From Reticulascus tulasneorum (Eukaryota; Ascomycota; Sordariomycetes; Glomerellales; Reticulascaceae), in NCBI GenBank assembly GCA_001557505.1, contig LSAX01000002.1:1736001-1800000 (forward strand): DNA of 64,000 nt, in the 5' to 3' direction. A program made the translations under genes and the position numbers. The number at the start of each line of letters is the position of its first letter. Positions within the stretch are counted from its first letter, which is position 1. Shown here in pieces: positions 1-10,749 of the stretch. The notes under the pieces were generated by a model. It was not told the DNA's origin, ran no database searches, and was given only the letters and a program-made list of their open reading frames with translations.

Positions 1-376
1 GTACATTATGTAAGATTAATAATCGTTATTTAAAGCAAAGCTAAAGACTTGGATTAATTACTGGAGTATAATTAAGGCTATCCAATTAACTATGGCCATT
101 TTTAGCTCCAGAATTAATAACTGCTCGTGTATGTTTGACGTGCCTCAGGTTCACTTTGAGTTGATCAAGATGTTGAAGCTAAGCGCCTTGCTTGTTCAGG
201 TCTATTTTCTGGTGCAAATAATTTAATTTAAAAAGCGGTTTGTGGAATGAGCGTGCAAGAAGAATAGTAAAATAGCGCAGTCCCCCACGTAACCCAACTG
301 CAAGGATCGTTCATCCTACTCAGCCGCACAACAGAATCCACTCTCCGGCACCTCTCGCAAGCCTTATGCCGGGTTT
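1..376. other. AT-rich intergenic stretch at left edge
   Basis: No reading frame with recognisable protein character is seen. The stretch is AT-rich and lies 3' of the small secreted protein gene on the minus strand, so it probably carries that gene's 3' UTR and polyadenylation signals. No repeat or RNA gene was recognised. Confidence 0.5.
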
Positions 377-1001
377 CTACCAATCCCAGCACTGATACGT
401 AGAAATATTGTCGTTAGGGTTGGCCCAACCGCAGATCCTCATATTTGAAGAACTGAGATCTGGATGTCCGGGGCTTGTAAGATCAAGATGGAGACACGCG
501 TCGCCCTCTCGACATTCCCACTCACTAAGGGGTTGAGTTAGAAGCTGATGCGGAGCCACTTGAGGAGCACAGAAAATAGCACATACAAGTAGAATCGGCA
601 ATATGCTCCAGAATCGGGGCCAATACTTGAGACCTGATCATTAAGGTCCCAACCAAATGGAACTACAGTAAAGTTAGCTTAGCTCTTAGTCTAGAGATAC
701 AGAGGTAGGAGAAATTACCACAAACGCCAGCCCGTGCGGTGATTTTGACGCAATAGCCCTGCCAGTAGGAGTCGGTGCAGAAATAGACTCCGTGATCACC
801 CCTCTTAGTCAACTTAGTTACATCGCGGGTCTCGCGAGTTTCCAGACTAGCAGTCTGGTTCCCCGATTTAACGGATTCGGGGATATCAGATGGATCAATG
901 ACCTCGTAGGTAACCCCTTCCGGGAGATTCTTCAAGAAGTCCGGCGGAGTTGCTGCTGCCTGGACAGCAAGGATGCTGGCTAAAGTCAAAAAGAGCTTCA
1001 T
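377..1001 (-). CDS. small secreted cysteine-rich protein, Kex2-processed, beta/gamma-crystallin-like pattern
   Basis: Three exons read on the minus strand: 1001-719, 662-587 and 524-377. They join in frame to a 168-residue protein. The introns of 56 and 62 nt have GTAATT/TAG and GTATGT/TAG ends. Residues 1-17 form a signal peptide (MKLFLTLASILAVQAAA). A propeptide follows, ending in a Lys-Arg Kex2-type site at 66-67, and the mature part starts GDHGVYFC. The mature part holds eight cysteines, enough for four disulfides. The segment with WDLNDQVSSIGPDSG followed by a Cys resembles the W-N-D-x-[IV]-SS-x-GPD-x-G pattern of crystallin-like fungal secreted proteins; that family link is inference. 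The start was chosen because the upstream in-frame Met would bury the signal peptide. Function is unknown: effector, antimicrobial or cell-surface protein are all possible. Confidence 0.8.
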
Positions 1002-3087
1002 GGTATCGATCTGGTCGTGGCGGCTTTTATACGGAAGAGCTGGCTTAGGAAAATGAGGCTGATGGTTAAGATCATCATAAACCAATACTCAAGGCGGAAG
1101 ATCCTGAGGTTTTATAGCAATTCTGTTGAACAGAAGTATTCCAAGCAGCTGAGATCCATTTTGAAAATAGGAACGCAACTCATCACTTGGTTACATTGTG
1201 TATCGTCTGATGTAAGAACTTGCCATGGCCTCGTACATCGGTTGGCTGAGACAGCAACCAGAACGGACAGTAAGAAGTAGACCCACACCATCTCCGCACT
1301 AGGGTTTGAGTGGGAGATGGCATGGAAATAAGTCAATGGCATGAATAAAGTAAATTAGCATGCAAGTAGTCTGGTTTCGGGGCCGTTCAAACACGGCCTT
1401 TCCAGGACATTCAAGTTTGCTATATGTTTAAGTGTATCTTAATACTCACAAGAGTTGATGTTGGCATCTTTTATTCGTGGGAGTGTTATGGCTTGCTGGT
1501 GGTCTAGAATTGGGTCCTCTTCTTGACAGAACGCCGCTGCAGCTTATGCGTTTGTGTGGGTAGGACGAGAACATTACAGTAAACTATCACGCCGGCAAGC
1601 CCGGTGACACCCTTCCCAAGAAGAAAGAAATTAGATGCAACTCTACGCATTTATATAGCCTATTGATGGATTATGTGCTTCATGGCCGATTGCATACCCA
1701 GCTTACATCTCCGTTGCCAACGGCCCCACAAAGTACACAATAACGGGGCTGAAGTCAGCAGTCAGATATCCGCGCTCACTCCCGCTTGTGCGACGAGGCC
1801 ACATCAATATCAAACGCAAAGTCGATTTTGGACTTAGGCATCCTTACCTCTGTTAAGCAGCCATGATTGGCATTGGACCCTTGCTTCAATGAGCTTGCTT
1901 TTATCACATATGTGGGCCAACCCGCAAATGAGCAATTGTGAAATATCAATATATATTGGTGTTTAAGTTTGTCTATGATTCTACTACCTCAGATGAATGC
2001 TGAACGAGTCGTATTATCTAGAGCGTCTGTTAGGCGCCCTCAGAAAATGCTGCTATCGTCAAGCCATCGCAGCCCCATTATTCTTGATCTCATGCCCGGC
2101 GCCTTGTACCCCTGACGCAAGTTATATCATCATCATGTCACCACTCATGTGACCTCGCGATCACCATGCCACTTTCACACCTTATATATTTCTTTAGCAG
2201 TGAACAAGACAGTGTGGTATTGGCTTAGTGGTTAAGCCGCCTGACGCAAGCGGCTGTCCCTAAGTTGAGCCTCTAAACAAATACCCGATGCGGTGTCTCG
2301 ACAAGACCACACGTTCGAACCGCGGGCGCGCAAGAGTTCCTTCTCGGAATTGGGCGTTTACACGGCCGGCCATACCTCTACGGCCAGAGAAGAAGAACAG
2401 GTAAGTAAGAGCCCCTTTCTTTTTGATATTTTTGAGGTAGATTTACATCCGGATGGTGATCTGAGTTGCCGACTGTGGTCTAACAAAACCGCCGGACAAC
2501 CAAAGTGCTGAACTAGTCTGTTTCCCTACTAAAACCCTAAGAGATGGGACTGATAGGTTGCGAAGTGTCATGAGCCCCGTGGGAGGATAAAGCGGTGCAA
2601 TGTGAGCAACCGAGGCCGTCATTGTATGAAAGGCAGGACTGGGCGGTGGCCCCCAAAGCTGTCGTGAACCCGCGTTTCCGAACAAGACTGAATGCACACT
2701 ATTGCTTTTTGCTGGAATTTTGATATTGATGGAGCTCTATTTGTAAATGCTCATTGTGATATAAGGGCAGCCGGAGCGAGTGCGCATGACATAAGGCTGG
2801 ACCAGACCCAAAATCGTATGGCGTCGTTCGGCCGGATAGCCGGATAATTCCTCCCGACAATGATGACGGATGACCTACAGCTCGAAGATTACAAGCGGGT
2901 CATCTGCGGCACGTAAAAAGTCCCAACCACCTGCAGCGGACGGCGGTGTCGCATCTAGTTCGCTGACCCGCGGTGACCGTCCAGTCAAAAACAGCAATCC
3001 TCGGCCGAAGAACCAGAACCAGGCATTGCAGCCTCCGTATTGTGCCCGTATTTCAGATCCACGGCTGACCACCGACAACCAAGAGCC
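1002..3087. other. 2.1-kb gene-poor region
   Basis: This region lies between the small secreted protein and the CRAL-TRIO gene. Frames seen here are short and have no protein character. A TATAAAAG box sits on the minus strand at 1031-1024, only about 25 bp before the ATG of the secreted protein. The one notable element is the tRNA-like box A/B sequence at 2210-2325, listed separately. Confidence 0.5.
2210..2325 (+). repeat. tRNA-like pol III box A/B element (SINE or tRNA pseudogene candidate)
   Basis: A box A-like TGGCTTAGTGG lies at 2221-2231 and a box B-like GTTCGAACC at 2313-2321. Between them is a perfect six-pair hairpin (AGCCGC / GCGGCT) with a nine-base loop. The spacing is long and the acceptor and T stems do not pair, so this is not a functional tRNA as read. 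A tRNA-derived SINE or decayed tRNA fits best; this is inference from promoter-like boxes only. Confidence 0.35.
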
Positions 3088-4752
3088 ATGACAGTAGACT
3101 CGGCCACTGCCGGCCCCGCCGAGCTGGTGAAGTCGCATGCGTCCGTCGCTTCCGACTACGGGTATCCGCAGGGACATCTCGGACACCTCAGCGAATTCGA
3201 ACAAGACCAATTTCTGGAGTTCAAGAGAGTTCTAGAGGAACGAGGGTCCTATAAACCCGGCCCGCCAGCATCCCACGAAGACCCTGTATTGCTGTGAGTG
3301 CCGCGGTCTTCCTTCGACGCTTTGTCCACTTCGCTGACAAGACTCTCATTGAAGACGATTCCTTCGAGCGCGAAGATGGATTGTCGAAGATGCGTACAAG
3401 CAGTTCAAGGAAACGGAGGACTGGCGAGAGGCGAACGACATAAACATGCTGTACCACACAATCGAGTTGGATGCGTATGAGCAGAGCAGGAGGCTGGTAG
3501 GTAACCCGGGCTTTGCCCATGATTTCCGGAGGTCTGAGTCTGACGTTTGGCAGTATCCGCAATGGACAGGACGAAGAGACAGAAGGTAAGCAATTTCCCC
3601 AACAGGTATTCATTCACGGCAGCAACGCCAGACTGACATGCGATAGAGGCATCCCTGTCTATGTATACGAAATTAAAACCATCGATGCGAAGACGGTCGC
3701 AAACTACGAGAAGCTCGGCAAGGAAACAACGTTCACCAAAGCGAAGTGGGATGGCAAGACACCGCGTGGTATGCTGCGACTGTTCGCGTTATACGAGAAT
3801 CTGACGCGATTCAACCAGCCGTTCTGCACCCAGTTGCAGGACCGCGAGTTCCCCGGCACGCCGATAACGATGAGCACCAATATTGTAGACATCTCGGGTG
3901 TGAGTCTGAAGCAGTTCTGGAATCTCAAATCCCACATGCAGTCTGCCAGCCAACTTGCGACGGCCCATTACCCAGAGACGCTGGATCGTAAGTTGGATCA
4001 CTTCCCCGTCTGGCGCTTGAGAGAGAGCTAACTGCCGTTGCTCAGGCATATTTATAATTGGCGCCCCCGTCTTCTTTTCGACTGTTTGGGGCTGGATCAA
4101 GCGTTGGTTTGACCCAATCACGGTGTCGAAGATCTTCATTCTTAGCCACCACGAGGTCAAACCGACTCTTGAAAATTTCATCGACCCGAAAAACATCCCC
4201 AAAAAGTATGGCGGAGAGCTGGACTATACCTTCGGAGAAATGCCGACCAACGACCCCGCCTGGGAGGGCATCGTGGCCTGGGAGAATGGCCACTCATCTT
4301 TCGTATCAAGCCCTTGCGTTTGGCGTCCAATCGATGATGGGAAGAGGCTTGAGTGCGTCGGTATCGGCCACGTCAATGGAGTGGAGCGGAACGAACGCAT
4401 TTGCACCGTTCCAAGGACATGGGCTGCAACCGAAGCGACCAAGAAAGTGAACGGCCTGCCGGAGAAGACTGATGCTGCTCCTGTAGCTGCGGAGAACCCT
4501 CCCGAATCGGAGGCAACACAGCCTAAGCCAAACGGTACTGACGGACCCGCTAACAGTGACGACTATCTGAAGCTCACACAGACCCCTGCCCCCGTAGCCG
4601 GCTTGGAGTCAAAGGATCCACTCGACGCTGTGACCGACAAGCCTGCTGTAATCACCGGCGAGGAGCTGCAGCAACTCGCCATCTCCGACAAGGAACCTTC
4701 GACGGAGAAGAAGTCCCCGGAGACAACGGAGAAAGCTAAGACGGACGCCTAG
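3088..4752 (+). CDS. Sec14-like CRAL-TRIO domain phospholipid-transfer protein
   Basis: Five exons, 3088-3293, 3355-3496, 3554-3585, 3647-3987 and 4046-4752, give 475 residues. Splicing restores the CRAL-TRIO N-terminal hallmark LLRFLRARRWIVEDAYKQF and the lipid-binding core (RGIPVYVYE, then NIVDISGVSLKQFWNLK, then YPETLDRIFIIGAPVFF, then PKKYGGELDY near residue 300). The family moves phosphatidylinositol and phosphatidylcholine between membranes and primes PI-kinases; the protein is expected to be cytosolic or Golgi/ER-associated. The last 120 residues are a low-complexity Pro/Glu/Ala/Lys tail absent from yeast Sec14. Long-tailed Sec14 homologues are common in filamentous fungi. The exact lipid ligand cannot be read from the sequence. 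Confidence 0.88.
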
Positions 4753-5103
4753 CCGCCGCTGCCGACCACTGTGGTCTGGGCGCGAGATAGAACATAGATT
4801 TTCGGGAGACGTAGAGATGAAGCATACCGGCCGAGCATATGCGCGTTATCATACGCTGTTCAGGATGATACCTCGGGCAGGGGAGATATGGACTAAAGAA
4901 GCCGCGTTGAGGCAGGAGGAGGTAACAAGGACTGTTGCATTTGGAAACCACGTCTGGATTTTCTACAGACTCGCATCTAATTCCACACATCTTGACCCGT
5001 GTTCCTGCGTCTAGTTGTTGTCCAAGTTCCATCAGACTGCCGGCCCTTAAACGCCACCGTTACATTAATGCCGTTACTAAATCATTCAAGGGTATCCTTA
5101 TTC
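4753..5103. other. convergent intergenic spacer
   Basis: Spacer between the 3' ends of the CRAL-TRIO gene and the HAD phosphatase gene. Nothing beyond presumed 3' UTRs is seen. Confidence 0.5.
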
Positions 5104-5778
5104 TCATCTAAATCCCCTCCTCTTCCTCCATTCCGCAACGCCTTTCTCAATCTCGTCCCACGTAACGCCATCCCTCACGAGCCTCATCGTGACGCCTAGA
5201 CTCTCCGTGTCGCGATTGCGGCTCTCATCGTCGAAGAACAGCATTTCCGAAAACGCAATGCCGGTTCTCTTGTTCAGGCTTTCGAAATGGCGTATCTTGC
5301 TGCTCGGGTATATCTCGAGGCCCGCATCGAAGAAGTCCAGTGCCTTCCTCGTCTTCTCCTTCTTCTTGCTGCCGGCGCTCTCCCCCTCTTCGCCGTGGCT
5401 CGGCGGCGGTATGTGCAAGATCTTGAGCAGATCTCGGGCCAACTCTGGTGCGTGGGTTCGACTCGCGACGCCGAGCTTTATCCCCGCCATGGATAAGGTG
5501 TACAATATGAGCGGCACACCTAGGTAGAACTGGAAGGACTCGCCGAACTTATCGGTGGCGAAGGTGTGAGAAGGATTGGCCTTCAGCGGCGGGGATACGT
5601 GGGTGTCGATCCAGAAGGGCCATAGTGTGTAGTCGAGATCGAAGACGATTAGTCTCGGCAAGGGAAGGTCGTCAGTGAGGATCGAGGGGAGACCAGCGCT
5701 TGCGCCAGAACTGGATGTCGAAGCTGTGTTGATGGTGCTGGTGCTCCCCACCGGGGTTTTGGAGAGCTTCTTCGGCAT
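5104..5778 (-). CDS. magnesium-dependent phosphatase-1 (MDP-1) family HAD phosphatase
   Basis: Single exon, 224 residues from MPKKLSK. The frame is open upstream to 6075, but the extension is low in protein character, so the inner Met at 5778 was chosen. HAD motif I is FDLDYTLWPFW (nucleophile Asp and acid/base Asp, then Thr). Motif II is in GVASRTH, and motif III is the FFDDE pair that binds Mg2+. DYTLWPFW and SRTHAP are characteristic of the eukaryotic MDP-1 group, which dephosphorylates protein tyrosine or small sugar-phosphate and fructosamine-phosphate substrates. A Gly/Ser/Lys-rich insert (SHGEEGESAGSKKKEKT) sits between motifs II and III. The Ser/Thr-rich N-terminus of about 40 residues looks disordered. 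It is divergent from the neighbouring extradiol dioxygenase gene, with 1.1 kb between. Confidence 0.85.
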   Translation of the reverse strand: MPKKLSKTPVGSTSTINTASTSSSGASAGLPSILTDDLPLPRLIVFDLDYTLWPFWIDTHVSPPLKANPSHTFATDKFGESFQFYLGVPLILYTLSMAGIKLGVASRTHAPELARDLLKILHIPPPSHGEEGESAGSKKKEKTRKALDFFDAGLEIYPSSKIRHFESLNKRTGIAFSEMLFFDDESRNRDTESLGVTMRLVRDGVTWDEIEKGVAEWRKRRGFR

Positions 5779-6889
5779 GCTAGGAACTCTGCTCCGGCTC
5801 CAGATAGAGAACAAGGTGGGGAGGAATACCAAGGACCCGGGGCCGTCGATATTCCAGATGAGTCTGAACAGTAGGCAGTGCGTAGAGATGAAAATCGTTG
5901 TCTGTGACCCTGCGTCAGAGTCCAGATGATGGAACCCCGCTGCCGGCCTGGACGATTGGGGGCAGTTTGGTGTGCAACGAATCAGGTCATTTACCAGTGG
6001 CTGGCCTGGCCACTGCGCGCCTTTGAACAGGCGTGCAGATAGCGGCCGCCCGGGAAACAGGGGTCCCAAAATCAATGACAGCTTTGAGCAGACCCATGCA
6101 ACCTACCGGCCGTATTTCTGACTCCGGGGCGCCTCTTTACCCCCAAAGTTAGTACTCCAGGTGGACAGTGACAGGTAGGGCTATCACATCAAGCCCATGC
6201 CCTTTGCGTGCGCTGGCTTTGCGGGAACTGATGAAGGGATTCGCCATTCAATCAACCGATAAATCATCCGGATACTCGTACGCGCGCTACCATATTGCGC
6301 TTCCCGAAATATATCCGCTCTCCAAGCTAGTCTAGTTGACAGAGTTCAAGCTGGAGATCAAAGGTGGAGGAGGTCCGGCAGCGGCTTTTTGCTTGGATCA
6401 TCGGATTCTAGAAGTATGGGAGGCTTACGCACAGTTTTCGAGGACCAGAACCAACAAAGCCCGACGCTAATTTCCCCAGGATGCGGCCGAAGGCAACTGA
6501 AGTCACACACGCTTGACCAGAAATAGGACAACCATCGCTTCCTCGCTCTCTTTCATCCTCGAGAGGCGCTTTAATATTGCCATCTATAACAAGTACCGAA
6601 GTCAGCAGTCGCAACGTCCGATGGGGGTGTAGTGGGGTAATGCGGGGTACAACTTGGATAATCACCGCCAGCCCGCTGTAAGATGTCAGTAGTGGGACAC
6701 CTCATAAATATACCCATTTGCCAACTCTGACGGCTGATATAATGCTTTGTCAATCATGATCTGATCTAAGCTTTCCTCTCTGGCATTTTACTGTAGTATA
6801 TCTTCTCATCCTCTGGCCATTGTCGTGGTGCATTGATCGTTTACGACCAGAATCTTCCCAGGAAACGTCAAACCGGACTCCCCATCACC
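5779..6889. promoter_or_regulatory. divergent promoter region
   Basis: 1.1 kb between the divergent MDP-1 phosphatase and extradiol dioxygenase genes. It should carry both promoters. No strong TATA box, RNA gene or repeat was recognised. Confidence 0.4.
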
Positions 6890-8069
6890 ATGGCGGACAA
6901 GAAGATCCAGCTCGTCCGCATTGCCCACGTCTACTACAAGCACAAGAATATTGAGGCTGCCCGTGGGTTCTACGAAGATTTCGGCTTTGCAGAAACACAC
7001 CGCGTTGGGAACAAGACGTATTACCGCGGCTATGGAACGGAGCCGTTTGTAATCTGCGCTGAGGAGGCTGCAGAGGATGAGTTCGGTGGTCCGGCATTCG
7101 TCGTCGAGTCCTTGGAAGACCTGGAGCACGCCTCAAAGACCCTCCCAGACGCAACCGAAGTCTACGAGCTGAAGGACACACCGGGCGGCGGCAAGGCCGT
7201 GACCTTCAAAGATCCCGTTGACGGTTGGTCCTTCCACCTTGTGTACGGCCAAACCCCGATCAAGGCTAGCGACCCCGGATTTCCGGAGATGAAGATCAAC
7301 TTTGTGAGATGAGATTGGTGCGGTCAGCGAATGTGAGAGGGAAGCTGACTTGCAAGTAGCCGACGGAGAAGAACCGCGAAGTAAACAGGAAGATGCGCTT
7401 CCAGAAAAGGCCTGCGCCGGTGCACAAGCTTGGCCACTTTGGGGTGTGCTTGACAAACTTTGAGAAGGCTTATGAGTTCTACACGGCCAACTTTAACCTT
7501 TTCCCCAGCGAGGTCAGCCTTTAGCAGCAGCAATTGGTACCTTGGGTGGCTCCTGCTGACACGATGACAGCTCGTTCATCTGCCAGACAACAAGGACAAG
7601 GTGGTCACCGTCTTCTTCCGACTTGGTCGGGGCAAAGAGTTGGTGGACCACCACGTTTTCTTCTTCTTCCAGGGTCCAAAGTACCACGTGCACCACTCGT
7701 CCTTTGAGACCCACAACTTTGATGCGCAAGTCCTTGGACACGATTGGCTCAGGCACAAGGGTTACACGAACTGCTGGGGAGTAGGGAGGCATATCATGGG
7801 CAGCCAGATCTTTGACTATTGGTAGGGCATCTTAGCAGTAGATCCTGGAGAATCAGGCTGACACACATGGGCCTAGGTTCGATCCCTCCAAGTTCATCAT
7901 GGAACACTACGTGGACGGAGACCTTCTCGACGACACAGAGCCGACCCACCACAACGCGGCATCTCCTGACAACCTCCATGTTTGGGGTGAGTCTTTGTCG
8001 AACCCGCGTCGTGTAAGACTGACTAACCATAAGCCAGGCCCCGATCTTCCGCCTACCTTCCTGCAATAA
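6890..8069 (+). CDS. type I extradiol dioxygenase (two vicinal-oxygen-chelate domains)
   Basis: Five exons, 6890-7303, 7360-7512, 7571-7821, 7877-7986 and 8038-8069, give 319 residues. The N-terminal VOC domain (about 8-125) starts LVRIAHVYYKHKNIEAA. The C-terminal VOC domain (about 160-290) carries the apparent non-haem Fe(II) ligands His164 (LGHFGVC), His231 (HHSSFE) and Glu282 (FIMEHYVDGD). Their spacing of 67 and 51 is close to that of BphC-type enzymes. The family cleaves catechols next to the diol, as in 2,3-dihydroxybiphenyl or catechol 2,3-dioxygenase chemistry. Fungal members occur, but their substrates are poorly known. No aromatic-pathway gene lies next to it, so the substrate is open. 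Cytosolic: there is no signal peptide. Confidence 0.85.
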
Positions 8070-9296
8070 GTGAGAGACGAGTGCCTTTATAGAGAGCGAG
8101 GAGTTGGCCCCGTTGGATTCGAGGATGTACTGATGTAACATTATCTTGACATTGTGATTTATCAGAGACAGACTGCTAAGGAATGATATTCTCGGGAAAA
8201 GTTTGCCAATGAATGGAAAGCTGCGTAGGGTTGTTTTAGGCTCACAGTGATGGCCCCTGCAGCCAAGTGAGCGATGGCTAAAATCGTCCATTAAACCTCT
8301 TGCGCAGTGAACAAGACAACCACATTGCCGGAACTCGTTCAGTTTGGACTTGGATGTCTCCCAGTCTAATGCATCGGCTATGCTGGCGATAGGTAGCCAC
8401 CTTTGGTACTGATTTTGCAGGCTCTGACTCGGCGCTGCTTCGTGCAGTCGCTTACTATAGCAACCAAGCCCGGACGTCATGTCGAGGACCGGGTATCTCA
8501 AGAACACTGCCTCGTAGGGGAAGGTGACGCATTGCCGGTTGAGGGTCCAGAGTTGAAATACTGTGCATCTCACGTAACCAGGATCATCCTTGGCGTTGTC
8601 AAAGACGGGACTCCCGCGTTGTTTGCGCAAAGGCACGTCACTAAAAGATGAGGGTATGTCTTCGCAGAATAGAGGCCAAACAGGTGCACGCCGACTTTGA
8701 AAGCGGATTCGGTTATCAGTGTCTTATTTAACGTCTGTTAAGTTTTGGATACTCTTCAGATGGCTTCCCACGTGCCTCCGTTCAATGTCGCAAATCAATG
8801 CAGCCACGCAGCTGATAAACCAAGGTAGCCAGGGGGGTCCTCAGCCACTGCAACGCTGGGTGGCGTGGGCGGTTCCACCGCAGGTGTCCAGCGAATGGCC
8901 GCGCAGCTCTGTGTGGCCTTGATTCGGCTCGTTTCACCAGAAAGGGGGCTTTAGGCCTGACTGCCGGCCATTGGAGGGTCCATTAGCGGAGATCAATTAC
9001 GCGAAAGGGGATTGGGGAATCACTTTTTTGCATGTGGCGAACGTGATTCGTATAAGCAAGAGCATTGGCAAGGACGGCCAAGATTTGCCAGCTTTCCTAG
9101 CCACCTAGCTACCTGGAAGAGAAGGAGTGCATGGGGCCATCGAGTGGCTAACGTCGATCCATCGTGATCTGTGTACATAAATCCAACCATGGAAGCATCT
9201 GAGATCCGTTCCTGGAGCAGCAGTCCCGAGGTTCTCACCACGTTCTTTTGAATTTCTTGCCGATTGCCTCCAGCGCTGCCGCTTCACTCTGCGACG
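8070..9296. other. intergenic region with no recognisable gene
   Basis: 1.2 kb between the dioxygenase and the SurE gene. A long minus-strand frame (7794-8636) overlaps the last exons of the dioxygenase and has no family resemblance; it was judged a shadow. Part of the region is presumably the SurE promoter. No TATA box or repeat stands out. Confidence 0.45.
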
Positions 9297-10254
9297 ATGC
9301 GCTCCCACCACACATTCGCCGTGCTGTGCCAATTCCTGGCTGCACAGGCAGTGCGCATTATTCAGTCCAACGATGACGGGTGGGCGGAGCTGTATGTTCG
9401 CTCGTTCAACGATGTGCTGAACGCCAATGGCCACAATGTTGTTTTATCCTGCCCTGCGGAAAACAAGTCTGGCACTAGTACGTCTGATCCCGCCCACCGC
9501 GTGCTGGTCCGAATGTGTGTACGGCTTCGCTGACATAAACGCAGGCTCCTTGGATATCGAGCCATCCCCACGTCGCGACGCTTGCCAGTATGGCAGCTGC
9601 CCAACAAACAGCGGCCCCGTGGGCTTCAATGCGACGCGCCCAGATCTCAACTGGGTGAACTCCTTCCCAGTAACGTCGATGCGCTACGGCATCGAGCAGT
9701 TCGGCCCTGTGCGCTGGAACGGCCTTGCACCCGAGCTCGCCGTCTCTGGTCCCAATGTTGGCCGTAATGTGTGGTACAGTGTTCCTTTCTCCGGCACAGT
9801 CGGCACAGCAGTATTTGCTGCAGGGAAGGGGATCCCCGCCATCGCATTTTCTGGAGGGGATGGCACAGCGGCATGGAACACAAGCCCTGTCCCGGTTCGG
9901 AGCACGGTCTATGCGACGCTGGCGGCACGGTTAGTGGAGAAGGTGTTGGAGAGCTCACCCTACCTGCCTCCAAATGTGTTTTTAAACGTCAACTTCCCGG
10001 ATGTGGCCCCTGGGAACTGTGACGACCCGGATCAGTTCAAGTGGGTGCTTAGTCGTATCAATCCCCCAATCTTCTCAGGCCCAGATGCAACCACCTGTGG
10101 TGAAAAAAGGCTGCCAATCGAGACGGATGTGCTGGATGCAGAAGGATGTAACATACCTGTCAGCGTGGGCGCGTTGGACAAGACTACAGCGGCGAAGGCG
10201 GAGCAGGAAATCGTGTTGAAGAAGCTGGGCGATTTCTTGTCTTGCTTGCCGTAA
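9297..10254 (+). CDS. secreted SurE-like 5'/3'-nucleotidase / acid phosphatase
   Basis: Two exons, 9297-9477 and 9545-10254, give 296 residues. A signal peptide (MRSHHTFAVLCQFLAAQA) runs directly into the SurE strand VRIIQSNDDGW, whose Asp-Asp pair binds the metal. The SurE core follows: GHNVVLSCPAENKSGT, then LVSGPN-type ELAVSGPNVGRN, then FSGTVGTAVFAAGKGIPAIAFSG, then NVNFPD. SurE enzymes remove phosphate from nucleoside monophosphates and other small phosphate esters. Bacterial SurE is cytosolic, whereas fungal copies with signal peptides are probably extracellular or vacuolar. The cysteines (CQYGSC, NCDD, TTCGE, GCN, SCLP) suggest disulfides, in keeping with secretion. One 67-nt intron. 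Confidence 0.87.
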
Positions 10255-10749
10255 GTCGAGCGGTCAACTTAGCTGTGGGAACAACGAATCTAAGCACCAT
10301 GATGGTACCAAGTTGCCTTCTTCCTGCCCAACGGTATGGCTTTCGACTGTGATGACCGTGCAACAAGCTGCCGAATCATTGCTTGATGGGCGCTGGGTAC
10401 GTCCGATGAAAATGAGATCATTGTCCACATATGCAGTGATTCTTTGCTATTGTGCCACGTCGTCTCTTTGTGTAATGTCCAGTCAGTGACAAGGCATTGA
10501 GCTGGTCGAGTCCTTAGCAACGCGGAAATACCTGATTCCACGACAAAGCTTTCTCCACAAAGAAAAGAATATCGTAAACAAGGCCAGCCGATCAATCCTT
10601 CTATATTTAAAGCAGCCTTGTCGGCTGTGAAGCGAATTCAGTGTCAAAGACTTATCTGGTGAAAAAAAAAAAAAAAAAAAAAAAGGCACTTTTTAAATCA
10701 ACATTCCCAGGTGCAGAGACAGCTAAATCTATCGACGATCACGAAGGCC
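10255..10749. other. intergenic region with A tract
   Basis: About 500 bp between the SurE and F-box genes, with no convincing frame. It contains the 23-bp A run at 10662-10684. Confidence 0.5.
10662..10684 (+). repeat. poly(A) homopolymer, 23 bp
   Basis: An uninterrupted run of 23 A lies about 65-90 bp before the likely F-box start codons. It may be a promoter poly(dA:dT) nucleosome-excluding tract or the 3' tail of an old retroposed copy. No target-site duplication was recognised. Confidence 0.9.

Noticed and set aside
5779..6075. N-terminal extension of the MDP-1 phosphatase
   Set aside because: The added residues have no signal or targeting character and the family normally starts shortly before motif I.
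7794..8636. Minus-strand frame of 280 codons
   Set aside because: It overlaps the last exons of the extradiol dioxygenase, has no domain or signal, and reads like an antisense shadow.
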